A stretch of 64,000 bases of DNA, taken from assembly GCA_008828725.1 (NCBI GenBank), contig MEHQ01001506.1, positions 45,907-109,906 of the forward strand. Reading direction: 5' to 3'. Positions within the stretch are counted from its first letter, which is position 1. Every line of letters begins with the position of its first letter. Both the position numbers and the translations under genes were made by a program. This stretch comes from Saccharina japonica (Eukaryota; Sar; Phaeophyceae; Laminariales; Laminariaceae). Under the pieces are notes generated by a model. That model had not been told where the DNA came from. It saw only the letters and a program-made list of their open reading frames with translations, and made no database searches. Positions 22,001 to 33,132 of this stretch are shown piece after piece.

Positions 22001-23810
22001 GACAATATATTACACGCTCGACGAACGAACGAAACCACCACTCACTCACTCCCTCACTCACTCACTCACCTACTCACTGTATTTCATCGACCAACCTCTA
22101 AGTGGACGCATGCTACGGTATACCAGGTAGGTGCACTATTTTTTTTCCTGAGGGGTGGTCACATAAAGTTCTACTTCGTATATCTCACCCAAAAAACTGA
22201 TTTTGGAGGGGAAAAAAAGTGCTACATACATACCCGATGGTCAATCCCATTGCCGCAGTACAAAAACGAAAAAATGAGGCATTACAAAAAAACTGAAATT
22301 CCGATTAATTTGGGTTAAGGAGCCCCCTCGACATTCCGAAAACAAGCCAGCCAAAAAAAAGTGCTACGTACGTACCTCTATCGTAGCACGCGTCAGTGAG
22401 TTGCTGATATCGATTAGTCGGAGGTTTTGACTCTTCCGAACAAGTATAATATATATATATACAAGGGGCTTCGCCGGCGGCCTGGACGGCCGCCGGTCGC
22501 AGCCTTACGTGACGCCGGAATGTTAGCAGCATTGTAGCGAATGACGGGGGTCAGACGTAATGCCAAGAGTTATGTACCGAGTACACGTTAGTCAGCAGCA
22601 GCGTTGTGTCGAAGGATGGGAATCAGACGTACTGCCAAGAGTTGAGAGCGCTCTGCACACTGCCCACGGAGAGTGGCAACCGTACTCGTAGTACATGTGA
22701 TACTGCTGCTGCTGTACTCGTATACGTGTCCTCGTATGTATCTTGGTCACAAGCCTGACACATGCGCATTGTATGCTGTACACGGTGTGCGGCTACACGC
22801 CTACACATCTTCGAAACAGGCGAACAACGGCGACAACAGCAACAGCAACTGATACATGCGTGTATCTTTGATAGTGGTCATACATATCCAACCCACATAC
22901 TTTGAACTGCTCACAGATCGTGGTAGGTACTGTTGTAGTACAGCAGTAGTAGTACTGATACATACATGTTTTCGATATATACCCGATGCACGTACGTTTA
23001 CATCTACGCGCCTCCTCCGCCAGAGCAAGCCAGAGAACGAAAAAGAAAACCGTAAAAAACGACAAAAAATCGTGTTTCCCCATCCCCGTTTGCCAATGCC
23101 ATTTTTTTACGTTGAAACCCTCAACAGCATGCAGCGTAGTCCGCTACGAGTAAAAAGGTGCGACCACAGCTGCTGCTGTACAAATCATAGGAGCTCCGCA
23201 ACAACATTGACAGCAGTGCATGAGCTGCTACTCTCCATATCACACGTGCTACTTGCTGTAGACTACATACATACATACGTATGTATACGTACAGCAGCAA
23301 GAGCTCTCTCTCGACGAAAAAAATATTGATGGCAGTTCTCGACAAAGCCTGGGTAGCATGTATGTGTTCTCGGGGCGTCTCAGATCTGAGCACACAGCCT
23401 GCCGCGCAGGCCTTCACAATGTTGACGGCGGCCGGGAAGCCGACCCCCCCCACGGGTCGGAGGTCAAAGAACACGTACGTGAAAAAACCACGCGAAGACA
23501 CAGGCGTTGTCGGTGGGCAATGTGCCCAAACGCTCACAGGGCACGATTTTTCGGAGATCTCGTCGTAGATCTCGACGTCGAGGCCTCGCGCGCGCACTAC
23601 GGCGCCGAGCGGGCGGATCAGCTAAGCCGGCGGTTGCAGGCGAGGCGGGGGCACGCCTCAGCGAAGAAACCGCGCGGAGGGGCGGTCAGAGGCGGGAGAT
23701 ATCCGCAGACCTAAGGATGTGCATATGTGATAAGCGAACTAAGATATATAGATTTATATATATAACCGCGTCACGTTTAAGCAGTCTGCTGCTTGCTCCA
23801 CCTCTTCTCT

Positions 23811-23844
<34 letters not shown>

Positions 23845-26800
23845 ACAGGCAAACCCACAAAGCCATAAAAAAGCAGCAGCAGCAGAGGACACACGGGCTC
23901 CGATAGGCGTGCACCCTATATTTTTTCGGTCCGGGGCCTCCTCGCTCGAAGAGCTCTGCACTATTATGACGGAGGACCATAGTAAATAGTACCAAATAAT
24001 ATTAGTAAAAATAGGGAAACATACAGGTTTTTGTCTGTACCGTAGGTCCTATTTACTACATTAGCCCACCCTGTAATCGTAAGTCAGCCAGAAACCTGGC
24101 CTTGAAAAAAAACATACAAGCACAACCCGGCGGCTTATTGATAGCTACCCTGGTATAAGTAAAATACAACGAATAACGCGTAAAACACACACAAATGGCG
24201 AGTGGTTCCGAAAACATTGATGGTGCTTGTTCCTGAAAATATTGGGGGTAGATTTCGTTTATAGTTAAGGCACCCACGGCAGTCAGAAACTGTATTCGAG
24301 CCAAAAACCTGCCACTACAACCCCCTTTTAACATGCAGTAGCACAGGTCCTGTACCAAGGTACTACAAAATATATTTCGCGAAAGCTCTTCTCACCCTCT
24401 AACTACGGGTCCGCCCGGAGCGAACATCCGTTCCAGATTCTCCGCATGTTGCCCCGAAGCGCAACACCAAACACCGCGTTGCGCACCTCCGACGCCGAAC
24501 TGTGAAGCGAGTCCCGCGCATGCCTGTGAACGCGCGCGGGAGGGGCGGGGGGGGGGGGGAGTGTACTTCATTTTTATGCATGGCCGTAGTCGTATGACCA
24601 TAGACCCTCGCATCCCTACAATGCCGGCACGGGGCATGTCGGGGTTCTTTCGGGAGGGAGGGCGAGCGGCGTTACGGGGGGGGAAGGAAGGCGGCGAACG
24701 GCGTTAAAGTACGTAGCTGTGGCGAATTGAGGCGGAGCAGAGCGTGTCATACGTAATAGAGCGCAGCCCCATTGGCATCACATCACACCCCCATTCCGTC
24801 CCAACGCACTGCACCATTGAATTAGCGATGGTTCCACAAATAAATGCACGCATCATTACCACCGGTGGCGCAAGCTAACTCGCGCCGAGCGGCCCCCAAA
24901 CACCGTTTGCCCGGAGGGCCTATATATGTCGCAACGATACCAAAAGTTTATCGCGGCGGTTCTGTGCTGCTTTATTTTCCAACCTCGACACGGAAGGTTC
25001 CACCGCCGACTGTCATCGTTGCGAGGGAGTACAAGGGCCTGGAAGCGGGTGCTGAAACAAACGAATATAAAATATTCCTCGGCTGGCCACAGTGTGTGCC
25101 CTTTTGCAAAACACACAAGAAAACAAATCAGTGGGAGCGTCGAAAATCGAAAACAAAAAAAAGACGGGTAGTCGATTCAAAAACAAAACACAATCCCTTC
25201 CGCCCCCCCCCCCCCCCCGAAAAAACACAGTAAACAAAGTATACTGCATAGCTTAATGCGAACACCAAAACTACATATATACCGAAGTATCGCACTACGT
25301 ATATTACTGCGCAGAGAGCTGTGCTAACCGTATCACCCCGGGTGAAAATATAACACCCCCCCCTCCGACGATTGGTCCAAGCTTATACTTCTCGACAACG
25401 GAGAGAGAGTGCAAACGTCGAGTAACGTGTCTACTATGAAAAGGTCTCGACGAGATCTCCCCATGAAGCCACTATTTTCGTTGTGTGTGCCCCCCCCCCT
25501 CCCCCGCTCCCGGATTGTTATGGACAAAATCGGCTCGGAAAATCATCCCAGCAGTGGGTGTGCTATCTTTATCACCCGTGTGATACGAAGTATACGGTAT
25601 AGAGCTATCGTCGAACGACCACGTCCGCTGAGAAGAACAAGCGCTATACGACGTATACGTATAGAGTTGTTCTTGCCCACCCGATTTATGTTCAACTCGT
25701 GTGTATATACTCGTACTCGTACGTGCCCAGAACGGCTCGCCTAAATCGCTCCGACAAGAAAACACAAACAAAAAACAGTCCGAAAAAACAAACTCTGGGG
25801 GGCACAAACCGAAACGAGGAAGCGTTTCGTTCGGTGTCACCTTCGCCGCCAGATCGCGCGCGTTGCCTCCTCGGATAACGCCTAGCACCACGGGTCCTCC
25901 GGTCAGCCCCTCCGCTGCATCCCTGGACTCCTTTCCCTGCAAACCGAGGCACTTCGCTGCCTCGGCGGCGACCAGTGGATCCAGCCGCGCCTGCGGCACG
26001 ACAATAGAGCGCGGCGCATATATACGAAGGACAGGACAGACGGTACGGTATTGGTCCTCTCTCCTGAGAAAACCTGAAATCATATGTTAGGCTAACATCC
26101 TTTGGTTAACATCCTTCGGCTAACATCCTTCGGCTAACATCCTTCGTCTAACATCCTTAGGTTAACATCCTTCGGCTAACATCCTTCGCCTAACATCCTT
26201 AGGCTAACATCCTCCGGCTAACATCCTTCGGCTCACATCCTTAGGCTAATATCCCTTAGGCTGACATCCTTGGGCTAACATCCTTGGGCTAACATCCTTA
26301 GGCTAACATCCTTATTCTGGCCGAGCGAGAACGGGGGGTTAGACTTCTTCCAGTTTCTTACAGACGGTGAGCGCCTAGGCTACACACTTTCTATGAAAAA
26401 CATGAATTTCTAGGCTAGGTGTATTATACCCTGTTTTCTTGCGAGAGGGCCGATAATGTAGGGCAGAAGAGGGCTGAGTGGCAGCAGGGGGGGTGGAGGG
26501 GGGGCGCTCATGCCATGAATGGTCGTAGTCGCATGACTCTGCAGTAGACCCTCGCCTCCCTGCAATGCCGGGACGGGGCACGGCGGGTTTGCACCAACCA
26601 GGCAGACATTGCTTGCGCCAAGCGTGAAGCGCCGTGAGGTGTTCGGCGAGTCGCATGAAGGGTAAGCTAGCTACATTCTACTAAGAACCGCTTGTGAGGC
26701 GGACTTGCATATGGACGACAGCTTCGAAAGACAGAGGGGGGGGGGGGGGCGAATGGCCGAGATGTTGCGCGCGGGTTCTCGCGTTTAGAGTCGTTCAGAG

Positions 26801-29542
26801 TCAATGCGGGCGGAGAGCGTCGCAATGGTTTGTGCAGGGTGGCGCGGCCTATGTAAAAAAACAAATGCCCCTCCCCCCGCCCCTCAAGAGAGACTGGCAG
26901 AAGATGTACTTGTCGCGAGAAATCAACCATACCATACGATGCAGCCGCTTGTCCACTCCTTCCTCCCTCCCGCCAGCAAACAGACACACAGGTAAACCGG
27001 TCAGCGACAGCAGGCCGGGTTAGAAGGCGCAAGATGGCCCGACTCAACTGCTGTCATCCATATACAAGATACTCCGCCTCACAAGCTGTTCTTAGTAGGA
27101 TGCAGCTCAGCCTTGGTGCAACTCGCCGAACACCTCACGGCGCTTCGCGCTTGGTGCAACAAGCAATGTCCATCCACCCATCCATCCACATAATCATCCA
27201 TCATCCATCCATTCACCCACTCGTCATCAAAACCATCCGAGCACCCGACGCTGACGAAAGGCACCAACAAAAACTAGCAGCCGTTTCTCCCACTGCTACT
27301 GCCGCTTGCTTGCTACGGGAGGGGATAGCCCCTACGAGTAATGGTATAATCTTGGTCGAGGCTAGCTCCACACTTTGAGGAGCTACCCACCCACTGCATC
27401 CAACAAACCGGCACACTTTTAGGGACATTGAAAAAAGCTCAGCGTCGATACACAGCCCCATGAGCCATTATATATATCACTAATAATCCTCAGTGCATGA
27501 TCTAGTTATTCCAGGGCAAAACATATTCCTGATATATGATGATGTACTGGTATGACCTTGCTCGTGCTGCTGGGAGGGAGGCACATCATCTGCGTTACCT
27601 ATTAATAGGACACGTTTTGTTGGGTTCGATCTGTACTATTCATAGAAAGTAGACAGTCAGTTACGAAGGAACTAATCTCGCACTACGTACGTATTCATAT
27701 ATATATTTACGTTTCACCTCCGAGGGACGCGTTTCAGTTAATTCATACGAATTTTAAGACATGAAGTAGTTTTCGCCTTCAAAGGCCTATATCGAAAAAA
27801 AGATCGAACAAAATATACACGTCGAGTTCCAAATAATATTGAGTACGTTCTAATTCCTCAGTTAGACTGGCCCCTTGACTCCTTAAGAACTGGTCGCACA
27901 TATTTGGGGACAAACTACTTGGAATTAATGTGGGGTTTTTCTTTCAGTTCTGAATGGGTTAACCCTTTTAGGACTGGAGTCCCGTTTTGGGGACAAACCA
28001 CTCTAATTCTAAGTAATTTGTCCCCAAAACGGGACTCCAGTCCTATAAGGGTTAAGAACCGCAGCCATTTGTTTGGGGTATACTACTTGGAAATAGCGTC
28101 GGACACTTTTTTTTTCAGTACATCGCGTAAAAGGGTGAAGGAGCCTCCGTCAGCGAGGACTATTTGGGGGTCAAACGTGCACCTAACCCCTACCGCATTG
28201 TACGTAGAGGCGTGGTCCTATATAGCTCACCATCTTCAGCTTCGAGAGTACGCCTCGTGTGGAGCAGAGCAGCCCGTCCAGGACCTTCCCCGTCGACGAC
28301 TGCATCTCCGGCCCGATCAAAAACACCGCGCTCTCCTGCCCAACAAACACGCACAAGTTTACGCCAGCGCAAAAAATGTCCACGCCCGCAATGGGGAAAG
28401 AGAAGAGCCGATAACCAAGGGGGGGAAACGCCGAGAGCGGAGGTGGAAACCCCAAAGGAGCGGTCCGCACGAAGGCACGCGCGCGCGCGAGGGGGGGGGT
28501 AGAGGAATGGGAAGAGGAACGGGGAGGAGATGAGGAATGGGAGAAAAGGAAGGGCAGGGACAAGAGGAAGGGGGTAAGGGAGGCGTGACCCTGATTGACA
28601 TCCACGCGGAGGAAAAAACAAGAGGGCTTGCAGTCGTCTTGGTAAAGTTTGCAGTTGACGAGGAGGGGGACTCCAAATATATAGAGGCGTTCATTTCATC
28701 GAGGCAGGCGGCGGGGACCAGGGGAAAGGGGTTCGAGGTTTGACGACAAGGGGGGCACCACGTATAGTAACGGTAGACAAGCGAAGAGATCGACAACGAG
28801 AAGCGTCGCACCGAGGCTTTGGCTTTGACTTCTAAGATTACACTAAAAGAAAACTACACGAGGTTTAGGTAGCGGTGAAGCGCTTCTATACAAGAGTGCG
28901 CTACTATAAATAGTAGGACCCGCAACTTGCGCACTCTAAGCGCCTGACCAGAAAATCGGGGCACGGAACGCGTGTGACGGCCCCGTCGTCCAAAACAAAA
29001 AACAGCAACGGAGACCTAATCTGATCGCGTAGGATCGGAAACATCCAGCCGATACGCAACACAAAAAAAAAAGAGTCCCATCCCACACCACTTGACACCG
29101 CAGCAAACGTCCATCTACCCGTCCCGATTATTCCCGTCCCTTGTCACCACCACACTCCACATGCAAAAAAAAAAGTGCGAACCTCTTTCGTACGTATGAT
29201 AGGCAGACGTTGTCGTTTGAGGGGGGGGGGCAGAGCGAGATATTGTGTATGCGCTCGACCGTTCTGGGTGAACAGAAACCACAACCGCGAACAGACATTG
29301 CCGGGCTTCACCGACGTTGCGCCGCCGCAAGACAAAACAACAACAGCAGCAGCATCATCATGAAAAACAATAAAGACGACGACAATGGCCACCGCAACAA
29401 CATCCTCACCACCACCGCCACCACCACCACCACGATAACCACCAACACAACCAACACCACCAACACCACCACCAACATCACTAACACCAACAACAACGAT
29501 AGCAACAGCAGCAACAACACCAACACCACCACCACCACCACC

Positions 29543-29628
<86 letters not shown>

Positions 29629-32600
29629 CCGCGCGCCGCGAGGAAGGGAAAACACAGACTCACCGTGTCTGGAGTGAGCGACGTTTCCGTCGGTTTGTCG
29701 GCGTATGCGGCGATCGTCAGGTCTCGGCCGTACAGAATCACCTGTGCGCGGTGCGGTGTGTCAAATTAAAGAGGCGCAGGCAACAGGCGGGCGGATAAAC
29801 TGGACTGTTTGCGCCGCTACGGTCGACGCTCAGGTTAATATACTGCCCCCCGGGTTTCACAGAAGAGGCGTGTTGATATTTCCCGCGGTGTCCCGCGCAG
29901 AAAAGAGGAAACTATGGTTTTGCACGTAGCACATGCTTAAATAGCAAGTCGCACGGGTCGGACACCAAGTACGGCATAATGCACGCTTCACAAGAAAAAG
30001 GCGGTAGGGTACGCCCAACGGACAAGGAGTAAGAGGAGAGGGGAGGCATTTTGGTCCGGGAAAAAAATCGTACGCATTAGGGCTGTGCGAGTTGGCTGAC
30101 TTTATGATGAGTCACCGAACTAGTTACTAGTTGGCTGGGTATATACAGTCTGTTGGGGTGCGGTGAATTGCTGAGCTTTTTACTCTTTCTTTGCACGTAC
30201 GTACGCACGTACGTGACTGGTACGTTCTGTGGCTCGAACTGCTGTCTTCTTTATGCATAATAACTACGTAAAAGTGGAGTCCAGCCAACTCGCAGGTCTA
30301 CCGGTAGTATTCATGATTACACATCGTTCGTTCGTTCGGTCTTTTGTTCGTTCGTTTCATCGTTCGTTTGCTCGTTACCTTGGAGCCGACGGCGAAGTCC
30401 TTGACGGTGAGGTGCGACGGGCACGGGCTGCGCTTGAGGAAGAGTCGCCTTGTCTTGAGCTCCACCATCTCCGCCTCGTTTGTTTCGACGAAATATTTCA
30501 AAAGGTACTACAAGCAGCAGCAACAACGATAACAGCATAGCAGCAGCACAGCAGCAGCACAGCAGCAGCAGCAGCACAGCAGTGGCAGCAGATCGAGAAG
30601 TGCAGCAGTACGTAAGGGGTTGAAAATCCGACAAAAGGCGGCGGGGGGGGGGGGGGCATGGTGGCGTGGACAGTTCTCGGACAATCAAGGGGTGAAGGGG
30701 GCGGGTGTCTTGAGTGAAGGCAAGGGTCTGGGGTTGTTCGTTGGAGCCGGGGGGGGGGGGCAGTGCATGTGGGTTTTAGGTGCACGGAGACCATATAATG
30801 GAGCACAGCAATTCATGTTAAGCTATTGTCAGGACGGGGCATTCCATACCTCTGCCTTCGATTCATCCTTGTTTACCCCTCGGGAGTCGCGGCATCTGTG
30901 GGCGCTTCGCAGGTGACCTTTGCCTACTTGCAGCTCTATCTACTACTACTAGTGCTTGTTGTATGCAGTACCCTGTCGTGCGTGTAGCAGCATCGTGTTG
31001 TCTGTTGTTGCTCTGTGTTGTTGCTAGTTGATGCGCTGTTGGTGCTGCTGCTGCTGCTGCTCCTGCTGCTGCTCGTGCTGTGCTCCGTACTGGTTGCGGA
31101 GTTGCGATGCAATCGGAAATTACGCTACGTACACAATCGAAAACTTTGCGATGAGTCGCGACGTTTGTGTGAACAAAAAAAAAGGACTGTCAGCGATAAA
31201 TGGTGACCACCACTCCTATTTTTTGTTACTGTCGCGAATTTGTGGGAATACAACAACAAAAGGACTGTCAGCCAATTTGTGATATCACAGACACGTTGCT
31301 GGCTCTGCTATAAAGCATCGACCATAAAGAAAACCACGGTGATGTAATCTACTGCGTACGGCAAATAAGTCCACGTATAGTTGACATCACGTGCCATCCA
31401 GGGTTATACTCCAGGCATGAGCTGGTTACCGGTCCCGGTTCGGCGCGGTTCTTCGATTCGGGCGGTACAAAGGAACTTTTCATTTTGTTTGCGGTTCTTA
31501 GTTTTGGATATTGGTCCCTGGTAAACAACGCTTCCATATACATTGGAAACCCTCTTTTTTGTTTTAAGCGCCGAGCGCCGAGCGCCCACGAGCGCAGCAG
31601 CAGCAGGGCAGCACGACCACAGAAGGCGTAGCGTAGGTGTACTACATTTAGGCGTTGTCACCCAGCAGCACCGCCTACTATAGAGCACCGTTCGCCGTGC
31701 AACCGACACGCAAAAGGGGACGACCATGGTCCATCCCGTACGACTAAAACGCCTCATTCTAGTCTGGGGTTGCGGTTCTTGCGTGCAGATCTCATTTGGG
31801 CATTCGCGGCTATGACTGTAGGGTTCTCACTGCGATTTACGGTTATGTGCATCTGTCATGAGGTGTACGTATTAGATATAGGTCCAACGAGATTTTTGGG
31901 GCGGTTGCTACTTACTCCCATTTGGTTGGCGTCGCCGAGGTAGGCGGTGTGAATGAGGGGAGAAGGCATTGGACTTGATCTGGGACATGGGCCACACAAA
32001 AGGTCTCCTATTAATAGACGGAAGAGAAGTTGCGATTCCAATCCAGCAACGGTAATCTCCTGCATCCCTTCCATAATACCTCAAGCCTAGACACTTCCAA
32101 TATACCTCGAGCATCACTACGGGTACACATCCCTGATACGAATATCCCACCTATATACCTGGTATACGAGTACCAGAACAATGATGACACTGCTTGATTT
32201 TTCGGACCAATCATAAATTATGGACACGAGATCCCTTTCTGGGTCCTCGTGCCCTCTCTCTGTTGTACGTACATACTGGTAGCCACCGTACCAGTATGAC
32301 GAGCAGTACCACACCACTATGACGAGCAGTACCAGGTATGTATGAGGCAATCATGTTCGTACATATACATACAGCTGCCCACAACAGCAGTACTTGGTAT
32401 GTTCAGATCATACCGGACGTGTACGAGTACGTATGCGTACGTACGCTGATCGTATGTTCAAATCATATCAGCCGTCAGCCGCGCCGCGGCGGGGTACGAG
32501 TCTCTGTTTGCTGTCGCAAAAAAAACACGTTTGCCTATCATATCACCTGCTTGGTGAGCTGAGGGAGGGGGTCGAACCACTCCGCCAGGAAGGAGAGCAC

Positions 32601-33132
32601 CTACCGAGGCACAGCAGCAGCAGCAGAGCGGGCACGGGGGCAGGGCGGGCACGCGGGAACAGCGGGCAAGCAAGGGGCAGCTGAAACATGGCGGCGGGAT
32701 TCAAACAGATCTACACCCTACAGCATTACAACTAACTGCTGTAGATCTGTGCTGTGTGGGTTGATATGTTGTTGCTGCTGTTGTTGTTGGCGTGTATTTT
32801 GCTTTGCGGATACGTTGTCTTGCCAGAGGAGGGCGGGCATGTAGCACAATCGGCGAACAGCACCGTCTCGGCCCGCGCCGACCCGCACTCACACTCGGCG
32901 CGGCCCGAGCGTTGCCAGGTGGCAAGGAGGTCTGTTCTGTAGCTTGATGAGAGCTGGAATATTGAAAATTCAAAATCATACCAGTAATAGTGGGATGTCC
33001 TTCGTGGAGCAAAAGCAACAAACCTTCCGGCTCTACTAACGTTGGCACCTGCGGTGTTGGCCATCAACAACGGCCAGGCTAATACCACAGCCCTATAGTG
33101 TGACTCACATCCTGGTCCCGTGCGCCTGGCAT
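14848..33132 (-). CDS. NME7: NME7 orthologue: DM10 plus two NDP-kinase domains, 11 exons
   Basis: Exons in coding order: 33132-33109, 32600-32547, 30507-30379, 29741-29664, 28335-28231, 25990-25841, 24523-24396, 21441-21333, 20563-20489, 17018-16953, 15048-14848. Every junction keeps frame. The protein is 372 residues (human NME7 376). Residues 9-95 are the DM10 domain (FLAEWFDP, LFLKRS, VGSKVILYGRDL). Residues 96-230 are NDPK A, where the nucleotide-binding KPDA motif is GPEM and the catalytic His position is Trp199. Residues 231-372 are NDPK B with VIKPHAV, RPNSIRGKFG and His350 in GVHCTDLPEDG, so only B looks catalytic. NME7 is a flagellar, microtubule-associated protein and a gamma-tubulin ring component; that is family knowledge. 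The start is the first ATG before donor GTGAGT. NDPK A lacks about 15 residues around the usual LLGP loop, so a tiny exon may be missed between 25841 and 24523. Intron 9 starts GC (20488). Confidence 0.9.
16011..16044. repeat. (CA)n microsatellite
   Basis: Seventeen CA units in intron 10 of the NME7-like gene. Confidence 0.95.
16236..16462 (+). mobile_element. E1 long form, copy 3
   Basis: The short E1 unit is followed by an extension with CACCAAGCGCGAAGCG, GTGAGGTGTTTGGGCGAG and AACCGCTTGTGAGGTGGAC. The same extension follows E1 at 26610 and 41460. Lies in intron 10 of the NME7-like gene, next to CCCCCCTAGGGGGG. Confidence 0.85.
16775..16928. repeat. 78-bp tandem duplication beside exon 10
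   Basis: Two copies of a unit from GACCGTGGAGTAC through GAGGAGTCGAGCGGTTTGG to AACGATGCGTC, differing at a few bases. The second ends 24 bases before the exon 10 donor on the minus strand. Confidence 0.9.
18062..18168. repeat. 46-bp tandem duplication
   Basis: Two copies of AGCCATCTACCAATCA(T/A)A followed by TCGCTTTATTAACGGGAGCC. In intron 9 of the NME7-like gene. Confidence 0.9.
18396..18862. repeat. tandem duplication, unit about 235 bp
   Basis: Two diverged copies share CAGACGCCTG, GAGCACTGTAA, TGGGTCGGAGCC, GCGTGATCCGTTCA and TTTGTCGATCGATGTC in the same order. In intron 9 of the NME7-like gene. Confidence 0.85.
18995..20075. mobile_element. foldback element, about 1.08 kb palindrome
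   Basis: The left arm (about 18995-19474) reappears in reverse complement as the right arm (about 19537-20075). Paired blocks include CGTGTGCAAGGACTGTCATG against CATGACAGTCCTTGCACACG at the centre, and AACACACCCTTGTA against TACAAGGGTGTGTT farther out. The loop is about 60 bases. No long protein-like frame. Lies wholly in intron 9 of the NME7-like gene. Confidence 0.85.
20618..20712. repeat. (ATC)n microsatellite
   Basis: About 95 bases of ATC with interruptions, just upstream (minus strand) of the exon 9 acceptor of the NME7-like gene. Confidence 0.95.
20795..20892 (-). mobile_element. E1 short element, copy 4
   Basis: Runs from GCCTGGTTGGTGAAAACCCA to ACTACGGCCGTGCACAACAT, followed by a 12-base C run and more C-rich sequence, and preceded by a shorter C run. 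Confidence 0.95.
21150..21306 (+). mobile_element. E5 SINE, 3' fragment
   Basis: Matches the 3' half of the full SINE at 35234: GCAAGGCGCGAACCGTA, GGAGGAGGGCGTGCTATGT, GACCCCGGATCT, AGATCATAAATGGGAT. It ends in a short A run. Lies in intron 8 of the NME7-like gene. Confidence 0.75.
21755..21882 (+). mobile_element. E1 short element, copy 5, with a 13-bp target duplication
   Basis: The E1 body (21768-21869) lies between two identical copies of ATTGGCTGATGGG, at 21755-21767 and 21870-21882. This defines the short form as a real insertion of about 102 bp with ends TGTACTCATG and CAGGCAGATAT. The duplicated target ends in GGG. Confidence 0.85.
22110..22395 (+). mobile_element. E3 MITE, copy 2
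   Basis: Shares GGTAGGTGCAC, GATTTTGGAGGGGAAAA, CAATCCCATTGCCGCAGTA, TTTGGGTTAAGGAGCC and the right end ACCTCTATCGTAGCACGCGT with the 60065 copy. The left end is diverged. Confidence 0.75.
23390..23700. other. GC-rich island inside intron 7, exon-like but unassigned
   Basis: The composition resembles the exons. On the minus strand 23625-23540 reads LIRPLGAVVRARGLDVEIYD with acceptor-like (GGCTTAG) and donor-like (CCT, then GTGAGC) borders. NME7 needs no residues here and exons 7 and 8 join in frame without it. It could be a remnant, part of a nested gene, or chance. Confidence 0.25.
23816..23843. repeat. (GA)n microsatellite
   Basis: Fourteen GA units in intron 7 of the NME7-like gene. Confidence 0.9.
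23979..24058. mobile_element. E6 mini-element, best copy
   Basis: About 80 bp with ends TAGTAAATAGTACC and AGGTCCTATTTACTA, which are inverted repeats. Internal AAAAATAGGG and GGTTTTTGTCTGTACCG match the copies near 12800. Confidence 0.75.
24550..24660 (+). mobile_element. E1 short element, copy 6
   Basis: A 13-base G run, then TGTACTTC, ATGCATGGCCGTAGTCGTAT and the E1 body. It sits 27 bases upstream (minus strand) of the exon 7 acceptor of the NME7-like gene. Confidence 0.95.
26094..26308. repeat. 14-bp minisatellite
   Basis: About fifteen units of GCTAACATCCTTAG with CGG, GGG and CGT variants. In intron 5 of the NME7-like gene. Confidence 0.95.
26505..27165. mobile_element. E1 long form, copy 7, with inverted extension arms
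   Basis: E1 (26505-26608) is followed by the extension (GCCAAGCGTGAAGCGCCGTG, then AACCGCTTGTGAGGCGGAC). The extension returns in reverse complement at 27030-27165 (CTCACAAGCTGTTCTTAGTA, then CACCTCACGGCGCTTCGCGC). The arms are about 130 bp, separated by about 290 bp containing a 13-base G run. This may be the most complete member of the family. Confidence 0.75.
27865..28130. mobile_element. E4 hairpin MITE in a related longer element, copy 1
   Basis: The hairpin at 27957-28053 has arms CTTTTAGGACTGGAGTCCCG and CGGGACTCCAGTCCTATAAG. On both sides lie copies of a second unit (AACTACTTGGAATTA on the left, ATACTACTTGGAAATAG on the right, each followed by a T run and TTCAGT). In intron 5 of the NME7-like gene. 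Confidence 0.8.
29400..29632. repeat. (CAC)n and (AAC)n microsatellite
   Basis: ACC/CAC repeats pass into an AAC run at 29557-29629. The 50-residue poly-Asn and poly-Leu frames across it are artefacts. In intron 4 of the NME7-like gene. Confidence 0.95.
30512..30600. repeat. (CAG)n tract at the exon 3 acceptor
   Basis: CAG/CAA repeats on the plus strand give a CTG/TTG pyrimidine-rich tract directly before the exon 3 acceptor (CTTGTAG, then TACCTTTTG) of the NME7-like gene. Confidence 0.9.

Noticed and set aside
26094-26308. Possible CRISPR array (regular short repeats)
   Set aside because: The 14-bp units are contiguous with no unique spacers, in a eukaryotic intron. It is a minisatellite.
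29141-29677. 178-codon frame ending in poly-asparagine, and its antisense poly-leucine
   Set aside because: Produced by the CAC/AAC microsatellite. It overlaps an NME7 intron.
32766-32918. Plus-strand signal-peptide-like exon ([15 protein letters not shown]) with a GTGGCA donor
   Set aside because: The leucines come from a TTG/CTG repeat. It sits in NME7 intron 1 with no following exon.
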